A program made the translations under genes and the position numbers. DNA of 10,711 bases. Origin: JALYXS01 sp051003795 (lineage in GTDB: Bacteria > Acidobacteriota > Terriglobia > Bryobacterales > Bryobacteraceae). The notes beneath the pieces are model-generated. The model did not search any database, was not told the origin of the DNA, and saw only the letters and a program-made list of their open reading frames with translations. Numbering within the stretch: the stretch's first letter is position 1; every line of letters starts with the position of its first letter. Positions 7,277 through 10,711 of this stretch are shown here, one piece after another. The stretch covers positions 1 through 10,711 of the forward strand of contig JBPCKZ010000161.1 in NCBI GenBank assembly GCA_051003795.1, given 5' to 3'.

Positions 7277-7296
7277 CTCCTAGCAATTGGTAGGAG
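7277..7296 (-). promoter_or_regulatory. Hairpin covering the Shine-Dalgarno of the importer operon
   Basis: On the minus strand the leader reads CTCCTA, an 8-nt loop CCAATTGC, then TAGGAG. The arms (plus-strand 7291-7296 and 7277-7282) are exact complements. The 3' arm contains AGGAG, the only plausible Shine-Dalgarno for the TTG start at 7267, so the folded form would hide the ribosome site. The pairing is visible in the sequence; a regulatory role (ligand, temperature or low basal expression) is inference. The stem is short and could be opened easily. Confidence 0.5.
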
Positions 7297-7342
7297 AACC
7301 AGGGCGAGTATCTCAGCCAATTCGGCGGGCGCTTCGCGAGGT

Positions 7343-7375
7343 CGTTATATAATCACAACGCCCCTCGCGGCCACG
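7343..7375 (+). promoter_or_regulatory. 33-bp promoter/leader element, copy 1, before the TMEM175-type gene
   Basis: The element contains a perfect -10 hexamer TATAAT at 7348-7353, then ACAACG and CCTCGCGGCCACG. It recurs at 7989-8021 with only two C/T differences (7354 and 7361). It ends 4 nt before the TTG start at 7380, with 26 nt between TATAAT and the start codon, implying transcription from about 7360 and a leader of about 20 nt. No -35 box is seen at the usual spacing. The overlapping hexamer TATAAC on the minus strand (7344-7349) could also serve the divergent importer operon. A 7-bp inverted repeat, CGCGAGG (7335-7341) and CCTCGCG (7363-7369), brackets the -10 in this copy only. Confidence 0.65.
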
Positions 7376-7379
7376 GGTA

Positions 7380-7979
7380 TTGTCCCTCAAGTTAAGCACC
7401 TCCCGAATCGAAGCTCTCAGCGACGGCGTGTTCTCCATCGCCATGACCTTGCTGGTGCTAAAGCTGGAAGTGCCCGACGTTTCGCACCACTCGTCCAACA
7501 TGGAAATGCTGGGGCAACTGATGGCCCAGACTCCAGCGTTCATCAGCTACGTCGCGACGTTCCTCATCGCCGCCGGATTCTGGTTGCTGCACCACCTGAC
7601 GTTTCATTTCATCCGGCACGCCGACGGACTCCTGTGTTGGATCAATCTGGCGCTCCTGATGTTCGTATCGTTGCTGCCCTTTTCGGCGGGCATGATGGGA
7701 CACCTCTTCGTGCACTCGGTTTCGCAAGTCTTCTACTTCGGCAATCAGTTCGCGATCGCATCGCTTTTATATCTTCACTTGTATTACGCCACCCATGCGC
7801 GAATGGCGGCGATCGATTCGGACCCCGTTGCGGCGCGCCGGCTCACGTACCGGATCGCCGTGCTGCCGATCGCGTTCGGAGGCGCAATCGCCACGGCATT
7901 CCTCGCCCCCATGTACAGCATCTTGTGCTTCGCGGCGGTTTTCGTTGCGGGTATCGCCGTCGAGCGCCTTTCGCGCTGA
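7380..7979 (+). CDS. TMEM175/DUF1211 family membrane protein, putative potassium channel
   Basis: This 199-residue protein has about six hydrophobic helices (roughly 12-30, 52-75, 82-105, 112-137, 155-175 and 178-195). The first helix carries the family signature RIEALSDGVFSIAMTLLVLKLEVP (residues 9-32); family members normally have RxxxFSD, and here Phe is replaced by Leu13. Bacterial TMEM175 proteins characterised so far are potassium-selective channels assembled as tetramers, with the pore lined by the first helix; that role is inferred here. The TTG at 7380 is the only usable start: an in-frame stop (TAA, 7350-7352) lies upstream and the next Met is inside the signature. There is no Shine-Dalgarno; the 33-bp promoter/leader element ends 4 nt before the start. 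It is flanked by the divergent importer operon and by the cytochrome gene, which carries the same element, suggesting shared expression but not a shared pathway. Confidence 0.88.
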   Translation: MSLKLSTSRIEALSDGVFSIAMTLLVLKLEVPDVSHHSSNMEMLGQLMAQTPAFISYVATFLIAAGFWLLHHLTFHFIRHADGLLCWINLALLMFVSLLPFSAGMMGHLFVHSVSQVFYFGNQFAIASLLYLHLYYATHARMAAIDSDPVAARRLTYRIAVLPIAFGGAIATAFLAPMYSILCFAAVFVAGIAVERLSR

Positions 7980-7988
7980 CCGCCGTTC

Positions 7989-8021
7989 CGTTATATAATT
8001 ACAACGTCCCTCGCGGCCACG
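7989..8021 (+). promoter_or_regulatory. 33-bp promoter/leader element, copy 2, before the cytochrome gene
   Basis: Thirty-one of 33 bases match copy 1 at 7343-7375. The TATAAT is at 7994-7999, with 25 nt to the GTG start at 8025 (26 nt in copy 1), and the element ends 3 nt before the start. Sequence outside the block is unrelated to that around copy 1, so the match is confined to the -10 and short leader. No purine-rich Shine-Dalgarno and no clear -35 are present. It begins 10 nt after the TMEM175-type gene's stop, giving the downstream gene its own promoter. Confidence 0.65.
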
Positions 8022-8024
8022 TAA

Positions 8025-10604
8025 GTGAAAGCAGCAAGCTTTTCCGCAGTAACGCTTCTCTTTTCGGCCCGGCTGTTTTCAGCCGGCGCCGCCGTTGCGT
8101 TCTCGAAAGACGTCCAACCGATTCTCCAGAATAGTTGCTGGAAGTGCCACGGGTCCGCCATGCAGCTCTCGAAATTGGATCTGCGCACGCGCGACTCCGC
8201 CTTAAAGGGCGGCGAGCACGGGCCCTCCATCGTGCCCGGCAACGCAGCTCAGAGCCGTCTCGTCCGCATGATCTCGGGCGAGGAAAAACCCGCCATGCCG
8301 ATGGGCGGCGCGCTTTCACCCGATCAGATCGCAACACTAAGATCCTGGATCGATCAAGGCGCGGTTTGGGACGCCGCGGCGCCCGTCGATGCCAAGACCA
8401 CGGCGGCACAAGTTTCGGCCCTCGAAGACATGCCCATTCCGCCCGAGGCGCGGAAATACTGGGCTTTTCAAAAACCGGTGCGCCCGCCGGTTCCCTCCGT
8501 GGCCCAAAAACCGGCCAATCCCATCGATGCGTTTCTGCTGCGCGCCATGGAACAACACGGCCTCAAGCCCGCTCCGCCCGCCGATAATCGCACACTGGTT
8601 CGCCGCGCCTACATGGATCTGACCGGCCTGCCTCCGTCCCCGGCTGAAACCGAGGCGTTTGTGAACGACCGCGCGGCGGACGCCTGGCCCAAATTGATCG
8701 ACCGCCTCCTCGCATCGCCGCACTACGGCGAGCGTTGGGGCCGGCACTGGCTGGACGTTGCCCGCTATGCCGATTCCAACGGCTTTGAGCACGATTTCAA
8801 CCGCCCCAACGCATGGCGCTATCGCGACTACGTTATCCGGGCGTTCAACAACGATACGCCGTACAATGCGTTCCTGAAAGAGCAGATCGCCGGCGATGAG
8901 CTCACGCCCATCACGCAGGACAATCTGATCGCCACCGGTTTCCTGCGCAATCACGCAAAAGTTGGATTCCGCGAAAAGGATAATCCGCAATTCCGCTTCG
9001 AGTATCTGGACGACATGATCGCGACCATCGGCCGCGGCGTGCTCGGCATGACCGTGCAATGCGCGCGCTGCCACAACCACAAGTTCGATCCCATTCCGCA
9101 GAAAGATTATTACCGCATGCAGGCGGCTTTGTTCAGCTACGTGGAAGTGGATCATCCGCTCACCACGCCCCAGGAAGCGGCGGAGTATCAGCGCCAAGTG
9201 GATGCGATCGAGGCTCGGTTGAAACCGTTGAAGCAGCAGATCGTGGAGCTGGACCGTCCCTATCGCGAAAAGCTTTTGCCGGCGAAGTACGCGAAATTTC
9301 CCGAAAATATACAGGCCGCGATCCGCACTCCCGAAGCACAGCGCACGCCCGGGCAAGTACTGCTGGCAAATCAGGTGATCCGCACCGTTTCGGTTTCGCA
9401 GACCGAAATCGCGCGCATCATCGGCCCCGAAGATCAGGCGCGCAAGAAGGAGTTGCAGGCGCAGCTCCACGAAATCGAAGCGCAGCGGCCCCCACCCATT
9501 CCAGTCGCCATGGGAATCGCCGACGGCGATTACCGCTTCGCTCCCGAAGGCGAGGGCGATAACGAAGAGCCGGGCAAGGGCGTCAAACGCGAAAAGATCG
9601 AGGGCAGTTATCTGTTTAAGGGACCGGGCCGCTATCAGGCGCCACCCTCGTATTTCCTGTTCCATGGGGACGCCGAGAGCCCCGGGTCCCGGATGCAGCC
9701 GGGATTTCTCACCGTCGCGACCTACGGCAACCCGCCAACGGAAATGCCGCCGCCCGACGGGCACACTTCCGGCCGCCGTCTCGCGCTGGCGAACTGGCTG
9801 ACCTCGCCGGAAAATCCGCTGACCGCGCGCGTGATCGTGAATCGCATCTGGCATCATCACTTCGGACGCGGCATCGTCGCAACTCTCGATAACTTCGGCA
9901 AAATGGGCGAGAAACCAACCCACCCCGAACTGCTCGACTGGCTCGCGGTGGAATTCATGGATCGCGGCTGGAGCATCAAACGGATGCACCGCCTCATGAT
10001 GACTTCGGACGCCTACCGGATGTCCTCGCAATTCGGCGACGAAGGCGATCTGGCGAGAGATCCCGATGACGAATATCTCTGGCGTTTCCGCATTCAGCGC
10101 CTCGACGCGGAGATCGTGCGGGATTCCATTCTTTCCGTGAGCGGCGCGTTGAACCGGGAGATGGGCGGACCGGCGGTGTTTCCGAAGCTGCCGGGCGAAG
10201 TGCTGGGATCGATGAATAAGGGCATTTGGAACCTGGAAGAGGATGGCCCGAAGGTGTGGCGGCGCAGCGTTTACGTGTACCGCAAGCGCGGCCTGCCCTT
10301 TCCGATGTTCGAGGTTTTCGATTTGCCGGATCAGAACATCAGTTGCGGACGGCGCAACATTTCGACGGTGCCGACGCAAGCCTTGACCCTGATGAACGAC
10401 GAGTTTGTGCTGCGCCAGGCGAAGTTGTTCGCCGATCGGGTGAAGGAAGCCGCGAGTCCCGTGGATGCGGCTTATGAAATCGCGTTGAGCCGGCCGCCGA
10501 GCGCCGAGGAACGCGCCCTTGCCATGAAGTTCGTGCAAACCCAAGGTTTGGAGGGGCTCACGCACGTGCTCCTAAACCTGAACGAGTTCCTGTACATCCG
10601 ATGA
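8025..10604 (+). CDS. Secreted PSCyt1-DUF1549-DUF1553 cytochrome-like protein
   Basis: This 859-residue protein has a signal peptide (about 1-25, MKAASFSAVTLLFSARLFSAG...AVA). A Planctomycete-type cytochrome domain (about 26-115) follows, with haem motif CWKCH at 38-42 and a likely distal Met in KPAMPMGG. DUF1549 (about 160-375) contains RWGRHWLDVARYADSNG near residue 237 and a second CxxCH, CARCH at 346-350. A charged, helix-rich middle (about 385-500) comes next. DUF1553 (about 580-845) contains RRLALANWLTSPENPLTARV, NRIWHHHFGRGI and THPELLDWLA. The length and order are normal for the family. Members are abundant in Planctomycetes and Solibacter-like Acidobacteria and are usually paired with a downstream DUF1501 gene; their reaction is not firmly known, although a link to polysaccharide or sulfated glycan breakdown is often proposed. 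Here the 107 bases after the stop hold palindromes and no DUF1501 start. The GTG is the first start after an adjacent in-frame TAA; there is no Shine-Dalgarno. Confidence 0.95.
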   Translation: MKAASFSAVTLLFSARLFSAGAAVAFSKDVQPILQNSCWKCHGSAMQLSKLDLRTRDSALKGGEHGPSIVPGNAAQSRLVRMISGEEKPAMPMGGALSPDQIATLRSWIDQGAVWDAAAPVDAKTTAAQVSALEDMPIPPEARKYWAFQKPVRPPVPSVAQKPANPIDAFLLRAMEQHGLKPAPPADNRTLVRRAYMDLTGLPPSPAETEAFVNDRAADAWPKLIDRLLASPHYGERWGRHWLDVARYADSNGFEHDFNRPNAWRYRDYVIRAFNNDTPYNAFLKEQIAGDELTPITQDNLIATGFLRNHAKVGFREKDNPQFRFEYLDDMIATIGRGVLGMTVQCARCHNHKFDPIPQKDYYRMQAALFSYVEVDHPLTTPQEAAEYQRQVDAIEARLKPLKQQIVELDRPYREKLLPAKYAKFPENIQAAIRTPEAQRTPGQVLLANQVIRTVSVSQTEIARIIGPEDQARKKELQAQLHEIEAQRPPPIPVAMGIADGDYRFAPEGEGDNEEPGKGVKREKIEGSYLFKGPGRYQAPPSYFLFHGDAESPGSRMQPGFLTVATYGNPPTEMPPPDGHTSGRRLALANWLTSPENPLTARVIVNRIWHHHFGRGIVATLDNFGKMGEKPTHPELLDWLAVEFMDRGWSIKRMHRLMMTSDAYRMSSQFGDEGDLARDPDDEYLWRFRIQRLDAEIVRDSILSVSGALNREMGGPAVFPKLPGEVLGSMNKGIWNLEEDGPKVWRRSVYVYRKRGLPFPMFEVFDLPDQNISCGRRNISTVPTQALTLMNDEFVLRQAKLFADRVKEAASPVDAAYEIALSRPPSAEERALAMKFVQTQGLEGLTHVLLNLNEFLYIR

Positions 10605-10631
10605 GAAAGCCAAGTGCAAGATTGTGGCGCG

Positions 10632-10711
10632 GACACTCGTGTCTGCCGTGTCCACACTCGTGTGGACACGTGTTCGGAGCAGTAAGAGCCTGTGTCCACA
10701 CGAGTGTGGAC
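10632..10711. repeat. Cluster of three related palindromes (intergenic repeat family)
   Basis: Three palindromes share the decamer ACACTCGTGT or its inverse. Copy A is 10632-10643 (GACAC-TC-GTGTC). Copy B is 10647-10670 (11-base arms CGTGTCCACAC and GTGTGGACACG around TC). Copy C is 10694-10711 (GTCCACAC-GA-GTGTGGAC) and runs to the window edge. Copy C has GA at the centre, so it is inverted relative to A and B. This arrangement is like that of REP/BIME-type repeats, and the cluster probably continues to the right. Confidence 0.8.
10647..10670 (+). terminator. Strong hairpin after the cytochrome gene, possible terminator
   Basis: The 11-base complementary arms around a 2-base centre, 43 nt after the stop codon at 10604, would form a stable RNA stem of about 10 bp. 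No T-run follows (the next bases are TGTTCGGAGC), so it does not fit a standard intrinsic terminator. It may act as a 3'-end stabiliser, a Rho-assisted stop, or only as part of the palindrome repeat family. Confidence 0.35.

Noticed and set aside
8337..10565. 742-codon open frame on the minus strand opposite the cytochrome gene
   Set aside because: It has no recognisable domains and a composition typical of an antisense shadow. The plus-strand frame has a signal peptide, two CxxCH motifs and family hallmarks along its whole length.
10632..10711. CRISPR array
   Set aside because: The repeats are palindromes of different lengths and orientations with irregular short gaps, not identical direct repeats with equal spacers, and no cas gene is present.

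Overview
The window is GC-rich bacterial chromosomal DNA. The best guess for the source is an acidobacterium of the Solibacter/Bryobacter type. This rests on a large secreted Planctomycete-type cytochrome protein (PSCyt1-DUF1549-DUF1553 architecture, common in Planctomycetes, Verrucomicrobia and Solibacter-like Acidobacteria), frequent GTG and TTG starts, and short intergenic palindromes. The taxonomic call is inference only.

Left block (1-3203). Three genes look like accessory, possibly secretion-linked, material. A plus-strand gene enters from the left edge (1-1611). It encodes an unrecognised protein with a His...Cys pair placed as in caspase-like (clan CD) folds. It converges, with a 20-bp tail overlap, on a minus-strand secreted beta-propeller gene (1592-2674). 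That gene diverges from a small plus-strand gene (2724-3203) whose product has an 18-residue tandem duplication near the N-terminus and a C-terminal beta-sandwich domain of a type I associate with VgrG/PAAR-linked proteins.

Middle block (7267 down to 3200, minus strand). This is a compact peptide/nickel-type (Opp/Dpp family) ABC importer operon in the order permease B, permease C, solute-binding protein A, ATPase D. The junctions are 4-bp overlaps or an 8-bp gap, so it is almost certainly one transcript. Only one ATPase is present, and its signature motif is LSVGL instead of LSGGx. The first gene starts at a TTG whose Shine-Dalgarno sequence lies in the 3' arm of a perfect 6-bp hairpin.

Right block (7344-10711, plus strand). 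A TMEM175/DUF1211-type potassium channel homologue (7380-7979) is followed by the 859-residue PSCyt1-DUF1549-DUF1553 protein (8025-10604), which has two CxxCH sites. Each gene is preceded at nearly the same distance by a copy of one 33-bp element (31 of 33 bases identical) containing a perfect TATAAT. Neither gene has a Shine-Dalgarno sequence and both use non-ATG starts. The window ends in a cluster of related palindromes (core ACACTCGTGT and its inverse), probably an intergenic repeat family doubling as a transcription stop.

No RNA genes, CRISPR array, insertion sequence or phage genes were seen. There is no gene-free stretch over 300 bases; the largest gaps are 7268-7379 and 10605-10711.
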